From positions 1-64,000 of the forward strand of contig MU400559.1 in the NCBI GenBank assembly GCA_022578965.1: a stretch of 64,000 nt of DNA, given 5' to 3'. The position numbers were made by a program, and so were the translations under genes. Below, in pieces: positions 11,221 to 23,591 of this stretch (its first letter is position 1; each line of letters begins with the position of its first letter). The notes beneath the pieces are model-generated. The model was not told the origin of the DNA and ran no database searches. It was given only the letters and a program-made list of their open reading frames with translations. Source of the stretch: Xylaria sp. FL1777 (taxonomy: Eukaryota > Ascomycota > Sordariomycetes > Xylariales > Xylariaceae).

Positions 11221-12056
11221 ATGGCGGACAGATTCCCGTCCTTGGACGACTTCGACTCAGGTGGTAAGTTTGAGGCGACATCGCGGTACAATCGATGGAT
11301 ACCTACTTACATGTCTGATGCGCAGCCCAAACCGAGATTAAAGACGTCGGCTCACCGTCTGCTGACGACTTCCTGGCTCGCGAACGTGCTCTCCTTGGTG
11401 ATGATGCAACCCAGTTCACTACCGGTAACGAAACCGCCGCGCTAGCCGACGCCTCAGACGATCTTCTCGGAGATGATAACGCCGCCGGCCATGCGCAGTT
11501 CGAGAGCCAGTTTCCCGAGCTCGCCTCCAATGAGGTATGAACGAAACTCAGTACTACACTACACTACATATGGGAGCTTTTTTTTCTAATAGATTGATTT
11601 ATATAGCAAGTCGGTCCCGGGGGTAGCATCACGGGACCCTCTGTAAACTACAACTCTGGCTATAGTGCCTATGCAGAGGAGGAACAGGAGCCAGAAGTTA
11701 TCAAGCAGTGGCGCGAGAAGCGCGATGCCGCCAACGCAAAGCGAGCCGAAGAATTTGCCACACAAAAAGCCCAAACGATTAAGGAAGCCCAGGAGAATAT
11801 TGACGAGTTCTACGAAAACTACAACAACAAGAAAGACAAGACGATTGCCCAGACTCGCAAGGATGAAGAGCAATTCTTAGCTAGTCGAGACGACACGACA
11901 TCTGGCGGCACGAGCTGGGAGCGCATCGCCAAGTTGGCAGACGTAAGCGGCAAGGGACCAAAGGGTGGCGCCAGTGGTTCAGGCAAAGAGCGCTTCCGCG
12001 AGTTGTTGGTCAGCCTACGAAAGGACGAGAAGGCACCCGGCGCCGAAGGATACTAA
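11221..12056 (+). CDS. CLC1: clathrin light chain
   Basis: Clathrin light chain, which binds the heavy-chain hub and regulates coat assembly in endocytosis and Golgi traffic. Three exons (11221-11263, 11326-11534, 11607-12056) give 233 residues, the usual length. The protein starts MADRFPSLDDFDSG, a fungal light-chain signature. An acidic, Ala-rich N-terminal half follows, then the heavy-chain-binding coiled coil (PEVIKQWREKRDAANAKRAEE, AQENIDEFYENYNNKKDK, about residues 108-165). The C-terminus has the TSWERIAKLADVSGKG...RFRELLVSLRKDEKAPGA block. Introns are 62 and 72 nt. It is convergent with cox7. Confidence 0.95.
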
Positions 12057-12424
12057 GCACATTTCCCCTGGTATGGTATATACTACTTGGTCCGGGTTGG
12101 ATGGCAGGGCGAGTCAGCTCATCATCAAACCACATTTCACGAAGACCGGATATCGAAGGTCTCAATTTGTATTTTAGACAAGTCGAACGCATGGCGGCAT
12201 TCAGCTTGGCCTCGTCGTTGGACCTATCTTGTGGGGTTGACGGCGTACTGAATTTAGGGATGATTCGGTCTCGAGAAGAAAAACAAAGAGATAGAAGTGG
12301 TTGTGGGCAATACGGACAGGTTGCGTGAACGACTCTCTATTGATCGACCTAATAAAATATATTGCGGGCGTGCGTGCCGAGTTGTATCTTATGACCCTCA
12401 TCTCCTATGCAATGTGTTCGCTCC
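12057..12424. other. convergent 3' region, clathrin light chain / cox7
   Basis: A gene-free 0.37-kb stretch between stop codons of convergent genes. It should contain both 3' ends; no ORF here is credible. Confidence 0.35.
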
Positions 12425-13034
12425 TTATGCCTTGCCAAACCAAGTGTTGTAACCGAAGACCTTGCGGCCCATCATGTACATGGATGCTAAATGTGATTGT
12501 TAGAAATAGCGCAATAGGGATTATGGTGGTTATTCACAAACCTCCAAGGGTGCCCCAAAGGAGGATTTGGTAGGGAACCAGCAGCATGTTGCTTCTGGGG
12601 TTCTGCGTGATATTTAGTCAATCGGAGAGGCTCGGAACGAGTATGGAGATATCACCAGTGGACGGAGAAGGACATACAATCTGCCACACTCGGATATGCT
12701 GCCTGTAGGCTTGTTGGTAGAAGCGCTGGTGCTGGGGCACCTTATTCGGGGCGTCGACGAGACTGCGTTGCTCATCAGCGTACTGAGACTATGCACGAGA
12801 GCGGGAGACAAGCTGGGCTAGTGGATCGAAAACAGGCCATTGGCCAAGCATTCGTCGGACGAAGCACTCTATCCTCTGAGGATATATCACACGTACCCCA
12901 TTGTGAAGTTTGGCGGCTGGTGTATCGATGGTTTTGCGGGAAGGGATGCTCTGAGGGTCGTAGAGTCTTGAGCTATTGTTCAAGCTTGAATCATGATCAG
13001 GCGTTGTAGATTGGTTGGTCGGGTCTTTGGACAT
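12425..13034 (-). CDS. COX7: cytochrome c oxidase subunit VIIa (Cox7), with an N-terminal extension
   Basis: Small inner-membrane subunit of respiratory complex IV. Four exons (13034-12897, 12782-12678, 12602-12542, 12486-12425) give 121 residues. The core is recognised in exons 2-4: FYQQAYRQHIRVWQINPRSN, then one membrane helix (MLLVPYQILLWGTLGASMYMM) and the matrix-side tail GRKVFGYNTWFGKA. All splice sites are good: GTACGT, GTATGT and GTTTGT donors, with CAG, CAG and TAG acceptors. Exon 2 has an in-frame stop just upstream and no ATG, so exon 1 is required. It adds 46 polar residues (MSKDPTNQSTTPDHDSSLNN...), making the protein longer than a typical Cox7 of roughly 60-80 residues. The identity of the core is firm; the exon 1 start is less so. 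Confidence 0.82.
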
Positions 13035-13383
13035 GGTACGATTGGACGGGAGACTACCTGACTAAGCAATCGTCTATTCCTCGGTTAAATAGCTAACTAC
13101 ATCGGAAGCTACATGTACGTACCTACCTGTTAATCCCCACAATGCACACCCACCTAGTTGGGTACAGTACCATAAGTTATGACTTAGACTAGCCTACCTA
13201 GGTAACATCAGAATCTACAGCTATTTTCTAGAATTATTTTTTCTGACATGGGTTGAAGCCATACTATATCAATGCACATCACAACCTCGACAACGTCGCA
13301 ACGGTAGGTGCCTGGAAACAGAGGCTAGTAGAGCCTTTGTGCCCCTTTAAACAAGCCTCCTGGCATGCGACCACCTCGCAGTA
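13035..13383. promoter_or_regulatory. divergent promoter region, cox7 / PPR protein
   Basis: A short 0.35-kb shared promoter for two nuclear genes of mitochondrial proteins. It has CGTACCTACCTG near 13116 and CCTACCTAGGTAAC at 13193-13206. No other site was recognised. Confidence 0.4.
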
Positions 13384-15870
13384 ATGCGATTGGCGACCCG
13401 AGTATTGCGAGATGTGCAGCTAAAGCGACCCTTTCCCTGTCCACGGGTTTTTCTCTTGCTTCTCTGCTCACATGGTCATGCTGGTGGTTCTTGTCATGTC
13501 GCCATACAAGCCAACCATGGCATACGTTCTTTTTCGATATCTTTGCCACGCGGCTCTACCGCGGACTATGATCTAATCCATCCAGAGATATCACGTCCCT
13601 CTGAAGCGCTGGCTAAGACTACTGTCGCTTCACAGCCCCCGGCGAGCAGCTCTCTGATTCAGGAGACAAGGGCTTTTCGCAAATGGAGCACCTTGTTGGC
13701 TGATCCTAATCGCCTCGCCGTCGAAACAGACTTCTTCCGACAGGGTCCCGCCAAAACATGGCGCAGCCGTTTGCTAGTAGACAGGTTCGAGAACTATGGT
13801 GATTTGGCTCTGTGGACTTGCCTCTTGGACTATCAGATGCGCATCAATGGGCCTGCCGGGGTCATCCACGTCTGGAAGGCTCTCTGGGGCCGCAAGGCAT
13901 TGTATGATGTTGATAGCCCGCTAGCCCATATGTTCTGGCGCGTCATGTTAGACGGGGCTCTTATGTCCGATGATTCATCTGTCTTGGAGGGCATCTGGGT
14001 TTACAGTGAATGGATGTACGATTTGCATCGAGTCAAGTGGCCAGATCTATATACCACTATCATAAAACATCTTCTTCGCACACATCAACATCAACGAGTT
14101 CTCCAATGGCAGCTTCGACTAGCACCCAACTTTTATCCCGGCCTAGATGAATTCGCCAATATTATCAAAGAGTTCGCTCTGGATGAAGAATTGTATCGAT
14201 TGGACACTCTCACATCACTCTACAAGATCAGTCCTGAGAAGGGCCTTTATACTACGTTACTCCCCTATCTATTCAACCTCGGAGAGTCCAAGTTAGCTAG
14301 GAAATGGCGACAAGTCTTGATTGCATATGGTGAAGTGCCGCTTACACCAGCACCAGTTAGGCCGTTTCTTCGGTTTATGAAAGGCTACTATCCTAATGAC
14401 GAACTTACACGCGAAGAAATGGCTGCTTTCAAGTTCACACCCGAACCGGTGAAGGATGACCAACCCGATCTATCCCGAGAGTTTATGAACCGTGTCCATG
14501 GACGAACGTTTGGCATTAGTATCAAGAATTACAATGACCGGCTGGGTGCTAAGTGGTTTGCAAGTTCCTGGGTGACCCTAGATGTTGCAATATCAACAAT
14601 ATCGGCCCTGGGGATTGAAAAGATAGGTCCACTGTCTCTCCAGTCCATCGCTCTCAGAGCTGAAAACTCTGAAAACTTGTTGAATCGCATCTCTCAGCTT
14701 CGAGAGCATGGGATATCCATCGTAGATTCAAACTATTTGCATATTATTCTCTACCTAGCGAAGCGGAACGACAACGAACTTCTTTACGATCTTTTACAAA
14801 GTGATCTTCATCCAGATGTCTTTGATGATCTAAACCTCCAAACACGCCTAGTCGACTCTGCAGCTAATACATCAGACTGGCGAACTCTTAACCTGCTGTT
14901 GGTCTCGAGGCTTGTAGTCTTTGAACGATCAGCTCGGGAAGTAGCCAATAAAATTTTGCGACTTCGCTTCGAAAGGAGAGGTCAGGATGGTGTACTACAA
15001 ATTCTTGAGCACATGAAAGCAAGGAATATCCCGCTCAATTTCGAAGAAGCAAACCATATATATGAAAGTTTGCTTGCGGATTACAATCATGATGGGAGAA
15101 TTCTTGCTTCGGAGCCCGCCTTGTTTTATCTTTCCATCTTCAACCAGCTGAAATCAATGGATGTACCGGTGCCTCTAAGCCATTGGAAGCTGATTATGCT
15201 CAGCATGGCCCGGCGAGGGCAACTGGAGGACCTGGCGAGGCTTTCTGTTGAGGTGGTAGATATGTTCCTCAGCTCGCCATCTTTGCGGCCTGGATTTGTC
15301 CCCGTCCATGTCTGCGACCTTCCGGATGCTATGAGAGATCCACTCGGGGGTGTCGAAAACCTTCTAGGGGTCTACCTCCCTCAAGATATCCCAACCAACC
15401 ACGATAACCACCCTTTACGTGGGGTATTCAATAGTAAGGTATTAACCGAGATGATCGAAAATGCATTCATCACCCATCCAGGACAAGGATTTCAACCCCA
15501 ACCTGGCGCCCAACCACATCGACACAGGTCCCAAGCCTCACAGATTACCAAGATAATCCACCTGTTGCGCGTTTTAAACGAGCGAGGGCTGTGGCTCCGG
15601 TTTCAGAAAATCCGGTTCATTGTGACGAACTGCTTCGTGAACATCTACGGTCCGGTCTACCCCGCGGACACCCCGCAACGATTGATGAGGACGAACAATA
15701 CTCTGCCGCTAAATAAGATGAAGACCTTGGTAGACAAGGCATGGGGTGGTCCACTGTTGCCGCCTTTACGGGATGTGATTAGGATCGTCGAGAAACGCCC
15801 GCTTGGTATGACTCTCGACACTCGCAAATTTGCGGAGCCGAAAGAAGACAAAGACGGCCCAGGTCATTGA
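13384..15870 (+). CDS. pentatricopeptide-type mitochondrial protein
   Basis: A single exon encodes 828 residues. The protein looks like the large PPR/alpha-helical-repeat proteins of filamentous ascomycete mitochondria, which bind organellar RNA. I see no catalytic motif. The N-terminus is rich in Arg, Ser and hydrophobic residues (MRLATRVLRDVQLKRPF, RSFSISLPRG), as in a mitochondrial presequence. Helical hairpins in the body, such as AGVIHVWKALWGRKALYDVD, YTTLLPYLFNLGESKLARKW and GVLQILEHMKARNIPLNFEEAN, have PPR-like spacing. The first ATG of the frame is used. Another frame overlaps at 13365-13571, so a small upstream exon cannot be excluded. The gene is convergent with tlg2. Confidence 0.72.
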   Translation: MRLATRVLRDVQLKRPFPCPRVFLLLLCSHGHAGGSCHVAIQANHGIRSFSISLPRGSTADYDLIHPEISRPSEALAKTTVASQPPASSSLIQETRAFRKWSTLLADPNRLAVETDFFRQGPAKTWRSRLLVDRFENYGDLALWTCLLDYQMRINGPAGVIHVWKALWGRKALYDVDSPLAHMFWRVMLDGALMSDDSSVLEGIWVYSEWMYDLHRVKWPDLYTTIIKHLLRTHQHQRVLQWQLRLAPNFYPGLDEFANIIKEFALDEELYRLDTLTSLYKISPEKGLYTTLLPYLFNLGESKLARKWRQVLIAYGEVPLTPAPVRPFLRFMKGYYPNDELTREEMAAFKFTPEPVKDDQPDLSREFMNRVHGRTFGISIKNYNDRLGAKWFASSWVTLDVAISTISALGIEKIGPLSLQSIALRAENSENLLNRISQLREHGISIVDSNYLHIILYLAKRNDNELLYDLLQSDLHPDVFDDLNLQTRLVDSAANTSDWRTLNLLLVSRLVVFERSAREVANKILRLRFERRGQDGVLQILEHMKARNIPLNFEEANHIYESLLADYNHDGRILASEPALFYLSIFNQLKSMDVPVPLSHWKLIMLSMARRGQLEDLARLSVEVVDMFLSSPSLRPGFVPVHVCDLPDAMRDPLGGVENLLGVYLPQDIPTNHDNHPLRGVFNSKVLTEMIENAFITHPGQGFQPQPGAQPHRHRSQASQITKIIHLLRVLNERGLWLRFQKIRFIVTNCFVNIYGPVYPADTPQRLMRTNNTLPLNKMKTLVDKAWGGPLLPPLRDVIRIVEKRPLGMTLDTRKFAEPKEDKDGPGH

Positions 15871-16220
15871 GCCAGGCAACATATAGACTCAATGGCTTCA
15901 CTCCGCACATGTGTTGTATTATAATAAAAGTTTGTATGATTTTGTATAATAGACAAGAGATACCCAAATCTTATAGACAAATATGTACAAAAAGATGTAC
16001 AAGAAACCTAGGATGTTGAGATTATATATAAAAGAAAAAAAGGGCCGTTCGATTGCCAGCCATTAGCGCAGGTGATATGGCGCTTCGCTCTCATTACATT
16101 CTTCTATTGTTACAGGGCTAACAGCTCTGGTATCTTGCAGATCCCGATGTAAAAGATCCCAGGGCCGTTGCGGGTCACTTCTCTTGAGTTATTGGTGTCG
16201 GATATACTGCTCAACTGATA
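15871..16220. other. convergent 3' region, PPR protein / tlg2
   Basis: A gene-free 0.35-kb stretch, AT-rich at 15915-16040 (ATAATAAAAG, TATATATAAAAG), consistent with polyadenylation regions of both convergent genes. Confidence 0.35.
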
Positions 16221-17635
16221 CTAACCCTCACCTCCATTTGGATCTACTTGCGCATCCCCTATTGCCGCTTCGTCATTCTCATGGCCACTACCGCCTGATC
16301 CACCTCCTCCACCACCGCTACCACCGTAGAATTTCGGCTTGAGAGCGAGTAATATTATGGCACCGACGATGAGCAATAACAGCAAGAAAATAAGTTTGCG
16401 CTTGGTGGATCTCTTCTGGTAGCCCGAGGCGACCACGAGTTCTTTCTCCGCGGCCTTGACGTCTGTGGCCATGCGCTCGACGTTGTAATCAATGCGGTCG
16501 AGCATGGTGCCCTGGTCGATAACCATATTCTGAAGGTCCCGGAACAGGTCTGACAGCTCGATGATGCCTTGCGCTATGTCCTCGATTTCACGCTCGCGCT
16601 GCAGGATTACGGCGTCATTGCTATGTAGCAAGCGCTGGGCTGTCGTCTGCTGCAGCGCCGACTGAGAGTAAGATCGGTCGGCGTCCGACTCTAGCAGGGA
16701 AGGGTCGGCCGCATAATTCGTTGAACTGACCCCCCCTAGGGGTGTCGTGGCGCGGTCGCCGCCGGGGGATACGGCACCTAAGCCGGACATGCCGCGGAGT
16801 TCTATTGGAGTACGAGATCAGCTTGTGGCTCAGTTGTGGAGGGACCACCTATCTGTCCTTGCCCGCAGCAAGCATTGTCATAAAGAAACTAGATAACTAT
16901 ATTATATAAGAAAATGAACAACACACTCTTCAGGTAGGCGCTCTGCTTCTTGCGAAAGCCAGCACTAGCCTCCTGAACGCGACTGGCGAGGCTGATCTGG
17001 ATATTCTTGGCCATGACTTCCTCAGCCCTCGTCATGGTGCGCGCCTGCTGGCCTTCGCGGACCATCTGTTCGATATTCTGGATACAACGGTGACACTTGT
17101 GGAAGCCTTTCGTTATGCTTTGGGTCAGGCGCTCGATCTCGCCCTCCTCGGCGCGCTTGGCCTCCTCGTCGTTGAAGCCTGGTAGGACGTGCTTCTGGTG
17201 CAGGCGTTCGAGTGTCTGGGACTTGCGAGCAATGTCGGCTAGGAGGTCGGTCACCTCGTCGCTGATGTCGGCCCAGCGAGGTGGCAGCAAGTCCATCTCG
17301 ATGACGGCGTCCCCGTCGTCGTGATAGTCGCCTCCGGATAGTAGGCCCTGGGTGTCCTCAGCACCACCCCCTCCCGCGCCCGCGCCTCCGATGCCGCTAC
17401 CGAGGCCGAAGTCTGAGAAGCCATTGCCGCTGGGTCCGGGGCCATATCGTGTCTTCTTGGCCGGGTGGTGGGCGTAGGACTGGCGATATGATATATAGCT
17501 GGTTGTTGGGTCATGGGGAAGTCAGCAACAGGAACCGCAGCGGGAGACAAAGAACTCGATTGGATCCGACCTGGCTCCAGTGGAGCATTCTTATTATCAT
17601 CATCACACTTACAGGTTGGTGCGATCTCGCCACAT
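16221..17635 (-). CDS. TLG2: t-SNARE Tlg2 / syntaxin-16
   Basis: Qa-SNARE of the trans-Golgi network and endosomes that drives fusion of endosome-derived vesicles. Three exons (17635-17613, 17498-16927, 16801-16221) give 391 residues. The N-terminus MWRDRTNLYISYRQSYAHHP is diagnostic. A Gly-rich linker follows, then the Habc domain (from MDLLPPRWADISDEV to about residue 200) and the SNARE helix at about 265-325. The SNARE helix has IIELSDLFRDLQNMVIDQGTM, with the zero-layer Gln in DQG near 295. A membrane anchor follows (LIFLLLLLIVGAIILLAL, about 335-351). The first exon is only 23 nt. Introns are 114 and 125 nt. Unusually, about 35 Gly/Ser- and acid-rich residues follow the membrane anchor on the lumenal side. 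Confidence 0.93.
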
Positions 17636-18797
17636 GGCGGACGCCGAGGAGGGCCAATGCCGCCGTCAATACTGTGGTTGGTCTTTGCCGTACAGCGACA
17701 GGACGAACAACCACCAAGTGAAGTAATACGCAGTCCCAAGAAAGACCAGACAAGCGATGGCCAAACCTTGGGGCGGAGTTGTAATACAATAATTACATGT
17801 GTAAGGCGGAGTTGGATAGTTCTACAGAATTATTGTATAAGCGATAGCATGAATGGTATCTGCGTAGATCCTCTAACGTCGGTATGCATGCAGGTTGTTA
17901 GATAAACTGTATCGGATTGCTAGCTGACGTAGCTTCAAGTTGGCGTGTTGATAGCACTAAAAGGCTTAGTGTAAATAGGTACCTAGGTACTTAGCAGGCG
18001 TACTTCCAGTTGTGTGTGTGGGCAGTCTAGAAGAGCCGGTGCAGCTGGTTCTACTGTGTATTAGGTACCTACCTACTGTGCAACCTTGAATTAATGAGAT
18101 AGCCTATAGGTAAGTGAGCCTGAACAAAGAGGCCTCCTCTGATTTCCCTCATGTAGGCAGGGACTAGAAGTATTAAAAGCACATATGTTAGGTATTATGT
18201 ATCTACAGGTGATACCTACATGTAGGTCTCGTTACTGTTATTATATGCAGTCTCCCTCCCTAAAAGGTATGAGGCTTCCTGTATATGAGGTAAGCAAGGC
18301 GCACAGGTCACTTGGCCAAGGCATAATTTGATACCATGGCACACTCGCACATGGGTACATATGTAGGTAGCTTTGGTGTATGGGTGCCTCACTGCAAATG
18401 CAGAGCAAGAGCCGGAGGGGGATCCCAGTAGGTACCTACCTCTTAAGCATGTAGCTACTTACCTAGGTAAGTACCTACCTAAGGATAAGGACCTTTGCCG
18501 GTAACCATTGGGACCTATAGGACTTTTAGCCTCCTAAAATGGCAGCCCACTCATCACTGTGGGCTCCTTTCCCTTCATTCACCCCCTCTAAAATATAGCG
18601 TCGTCAGCCCTGTCCGTCTTGGACCTACCTACCCATCCAGTCCCCCATTATTATTTCAAGACCGACTCGTGAAATCGAACGAGCAGAACTCCCCCACCCG
18701 TTAGATATTCACTTGCTACGTGTTTTATTCTTGATATCTAGCACTTTTTGACACTCGCTTCAAGGACATCGACTTCCACTATTTCACCTATCGCATC
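17636..18797. promoter_or_regulatory. divergent promoter region, tlg2 / calmodulin
   Basis: A gene-free 1.16-kb stretch. It holds the densest group of TACCTA-type palindromes in the window (17977-17990, 18063-18075, 18429-18480). C/T-rich sequence then precedes the calmodulin start (18530-18660). The palindrome group lies upstream of both start sites, so it sits inside the shared promoter region. Confidence 0.45.
17977..18480. repeat. cluster of TACCTA/TAGGTA palindromic words
   Basis: Copies of AGGTACCTAGGTAC (17977-17990), AGGTACCTACCTA (18063-18075), TACATGTAGGT near 18216-18226, and a run at 18429-18480 containing AGGTACCTACC and ACTTACCTAGGTAAGTACC. Each is wholly or partly self-complementary. 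Confidence 0.65.
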
Positions 18798-19806
<1,009 letters not shown>

Positions 19807-21066
19807 ACTTTGTTCGGTCCCGCAGCGCAAGCATTTTTGTAGCCGATACATACCCCAATACATGTCATGACACGCTTTTTATGGTCTATTTCTTTTCCAT
19901 TAACATAGGAAGGCTGGAGCCGGAGTTGACTTGTGTTGGTTGGGGGTTTAATGACTGCCGCTGTGCCATGTTCCTTGACAGGAGTAACTAGCTTGGTGGA
20001 CGAGAAGTGGGATGGGTTTCTCAATCGACGAGGCCCCATCTTTATTTCTTCGTATCTCCTTTCAAAAGGGGTTTGTGGTAATTGAGGATTTATCTTGTTA
20101 TTGATTCATGTGCCTCTACATGATCAAGAACTCTATCCCGGCTTATGTCCCCAGCTCCATCAGTGTGCTTGTTTCAACATCGTACTTGTCCGATACTAAC
20201 CAAGCTCAGTACTGATGCCAGCTATTAGCCTACAAAGGTGACATAGTAGACATCATGATGTTCTCTTAACGTAGCAGCTCCTATATATCCATGGTTGCTG
20301 CCATGTTTGATGGGAAGGCAATTGTGCTGCCAATGAAGCAATTTTCAGGATGCCAATCCACTCCTAAATTATACAGTTGTACCTCGTTTCAGCCAACTGG
20401 TTCCATGCTCTCTAAATCGGAAGACTGTTCTGTTTAGATATCTGCGATGTTTTCTGGTCTGTTGTATGTTCTTCTGTCCCTTATTCCATGGCTTTCGCAA
20501 GAAGTCCTATACTACGTAAGTTAAATCTCGTGAGCATAGCCGAATAAAGTAGGTAGGTAAACAGGCGCTTTCTGTTGTGACTAGTGGTGTGTAGGCACTG
20601 CTGCAGTTACCTGTAGGCTATTGTAAGTTACCCTGAGGCGAACTGGGTAGATTGTTATATTATAACAATGGTCCATATGAGGGATGTACCTGCAAACAAA
20701 TGCATTGGCAGTAGGTATTAAAATTCAGCCAATGTACAGTATCAATGATACTGTGTTCAGCTAGCTAGGGCGAGCGGAAAACCGGGCGTGGTCGGAGCTT
20801 CGGCCGAGCTACGCAGGTACAGTATTGTATACACTGTACCCATGACGGCATTCCGCATTCGCCAAGGTATCTACTTCTTACTACCAACCCATAAATCCTT
20901 TCCGAAGAAAACCACCCGCACATCTCGGATCTGACGACGAACCACCAGCGACGTTTGAGGGCGACTCTTCCGACAGCGTCGTTCGGGCGACGATGCCACT
21001 GCACACAGCGAACCCCTTGCGAACGACGACGACGACGACGACGACACAATCGCAGTAAACCTCAAG
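19807..21066. other. calmodulin 3' region and mdl1 promoter
   Basis: A gene-free 1.26-kb stretch between tandem genes. Its left part should be the calmodulin 3' region. Near 20550 there is a GTAGGTAGGTAAAC word. A GAC-type microsatellite at 21023-21046 lies in the probable mdl1 leader. No open frame here resembles a protein. Confidence 0.4.
21023..21046. repeat. (GAC)n microsatellite in the mdl1 leader
   Basis: Seven to eight ACG/GAC units run directly about 20 bp before the mdl1 start codon. Confidence 0.85.
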
Positions 21067-23591
21067 ATGGTGTCGGCACCCGTTCGGCATGCGCTGCTGC
21101 CGCTCCCGCAGCGCGGCGCTGCCATCGTGAATCTCGTTTCGCGCCCTTCGCTCCACGCTCGCCACGCGCCCTTCTCCTCTCCCTTCGCAAAAGCCAATGT
21201 TGCAGCTCCTGGTGGTCCGTCATATACTCAGTCGCTGTCCACTTTACCCTGGTCCACCTGGCCTCGTCCAACCAATGCACAAAACCCGGCCAATTTATCT
21301 CCACTCAAAGCAATCAAAAGCCCATGCCTCCGAGGTGGTGCTCTACGGAAGTTCTCTGTTACGCTCCTAACCCGGAAGAATACCCAGAGCAGTCTCTCCA
21401 ATGACCACGACGGAACCAAGAGCGCGACGCTGGTGGCGTCTAACTCCGGCAAAGTCGGTGGCAGCGACACCACCATTGGAACGGAGGGTGCAAACAATGC
21501 AAGTGCCCAGCCCGGGAACAGTGTTGTCACTGTCGAAAAGCACACGTCCCTTTCTTCGCTCGAAAAGGGCACCAAGGCGGGCCGGCTGAATCTCCGGGCG
21601 CGCCTCAGCAAAGAAAAAGATGAGGCTAGAAAATGGTCTACCCTGAAGGAGGTCTGGCGGCTGCTGCGGATCGCACGTCGCGAGACCTGGCCGCTGCTGG
21701 GCGCTGTTTCTCTGCTTCTCGTTTCTTCTGCCGTTACTATAAGTGTCCCTCTCACTATTGGAAGGGTTATGAGTAAGTTGATCGACAGCGCTGGCCGGGA
21801 GTCAGATTCGCATCCTTCTACAGTTCTAAGCTAATTCGATCACCAGATCTCGCGACAAGTGGTGCGGAAGAAGCTACGATATTTGGTCTGACACTGTATC
21901 AATTCTTTCCGGCTTTGGCTCTGGTCTTTACCCTCGGCGCTGCTTCCAACTACGGTCGCATCGTACTCCTTCGAGTCATTGGTGAGCGTGTCGTCTCGCG
22001 TTTGCGCTCCCAGCTGTATCGCAAGACGCTGGCTCAAGAAGGCGAATTCTTCGATGCCAACAAGGTGGGAGACTTGACTTCTCGCTTCATCGCCGACACA
22101 ACTATCGTTGGCAAGAGTATCACCCAGAATGTTTCCGATGGCCTGCGGTCCATTATCAGTTGCACGGCAAGCTTTATCGCCATGGCCTGGATCAGCCCCA
22201 GCCTCGTGTTGACCATACTCCTTGCCGCCCCTTTCATCGGCGCTGGCACCATAGTATACAGTCGAATAGCAAGGAGGCTGGCTACGCAGTCACAGAAAGC
22301 TTTGGGTGCTCTCAATAAAATTGGTAACGAGCGGCTAGAAAGCATCCGCACAGTCCAAGCCTTTGTGGGTGAGTCTCAAGAGGTCGGGCGATACAATACT
22401 CAGGTCAGAAAGCTCTTCAACATCGGCAAAACCCAGGCCTTGACAGATGCGCGTTTCTTCGCCCTCAACGGGTGGCTCGGTAATATGATCGTCATCGGTC
22501 TACTGTGGCACGGTGGTAGTCTCGTTCGAGACGGTTTCTTAACACTAGGCGACCTGACGACTTTCATGATGTACGCAGTGTATGCCGGAACAAGTGTCGT
22601 AGGAGTCACCAGTTTTCTTTCGGAGTTGATGAAAGGCGTTGGAGCCGCGACCCGCCTGTTTGAGCTCGAAGATCGCAAACCAGCTATTGCTCCGACACGT
22701 GGCGTCCCCGTTAGATCAGCCAAGGGTCTCATTGAATTCTCGGACGTCTCTTTTGCTTATCCTACACGTCCAGACAACCAAATCTTTAAAAACATGAGCT
22801 TCTCCATTCCCGGGGGCAGTAACGTATGCATTGTCGGTCCGTCGGGTGGAGGAAAATCTACCGTGACCTCGCTTCTGCTACGTTTTTATGACCTCAATAA
22901 TGGCTCGATTCGCGTGAATGGCGTGGATATCGCCACAATGAATGCGAAGTCCTTACGCCGGCATATCGGCGTAGTCGCTCAGGAGCCGGTTCTGTTTTCG
23001 GGCACAATAGCAGAGAATATTGCATATAGCAACCCGCAGGCGGACCGCGCTGCCATCGTCCAGGCCGCTTCGAGAGCCAATTGCACTTTCATCAGCAAGC
23101 TTCAAAAGGGGCTGGACACGGAAGTCGGTTCTCGAGGCACGCAATTATCTGGAGGACAGAAACAGCGCATTGCCATCGCCCGTGCCCTCCTCAAGAACCC
23201 CGATATACTCATTCTCGACGAGGCCACCTCTGCTCTCGACGCGGAATCCGAGGTGGCCGTAAATGCCGCCGTTGCTCAGCTCTTGAGTGGCAATATGACG
23301 ACCATCTCGATTGCTCATCGTCTATCGACGATCAAGAGGTCTGATATCATCATCGTTCTCAACAACGAGGGCTCGGTCGCCGAGACGGGATCATACGCAG
23401 AGCTTAGTGCGGATAAGAATAGCGCTTTTAGCAAGTTGATGGAGTGGCAGATGACTGGCGGCGAGAACCCGCATCCGCCAGCACCTCCCTATCGGCCACA
23501 TGCGGACGCAGAGACGGCCGATGAAGAATTCGAAGCCGACGACGAAGAAGTCGAGGATGTAGAAAAGGAAGGTGAGGAGCAGCGGAGGTAG
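21067..23591 (+). CDS. MDL1: mitochondrial half-size ABC transporter Mdl1 (ABCB10-like)
   Basis: Inner-membrane ABC half-transporter; in yeast Mdl1 exports peptides made by matrix proteolysis. Two exons (21067-21772, 21847-23591) give 816 residues. The Arg/Ser/Ala-rich N-terminus (MVSAPVRHALLPLPQRGAA...) fits a mitochondrial presequence. The membrane domain spans about 220-510, with six predicted helices; the first hydrophobic segment is LLGAVSLLLVSSAVTISV. The nucleotide-binding domain has Walker A GPSGGGKST (about 566-574), the Q-loop VVAQEPVLF, signature LSGGQ (about 669), Walker B ILILDEATSALD (from about 689) and the H-loop IAHRLST. The tail is acidic and Pro-rich. Intron 21773-21846 (74 nt) has a GTAAGT donor. 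Mdl2 or another ABCB-type half-transporter is less likely. Confidence 0.9.
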
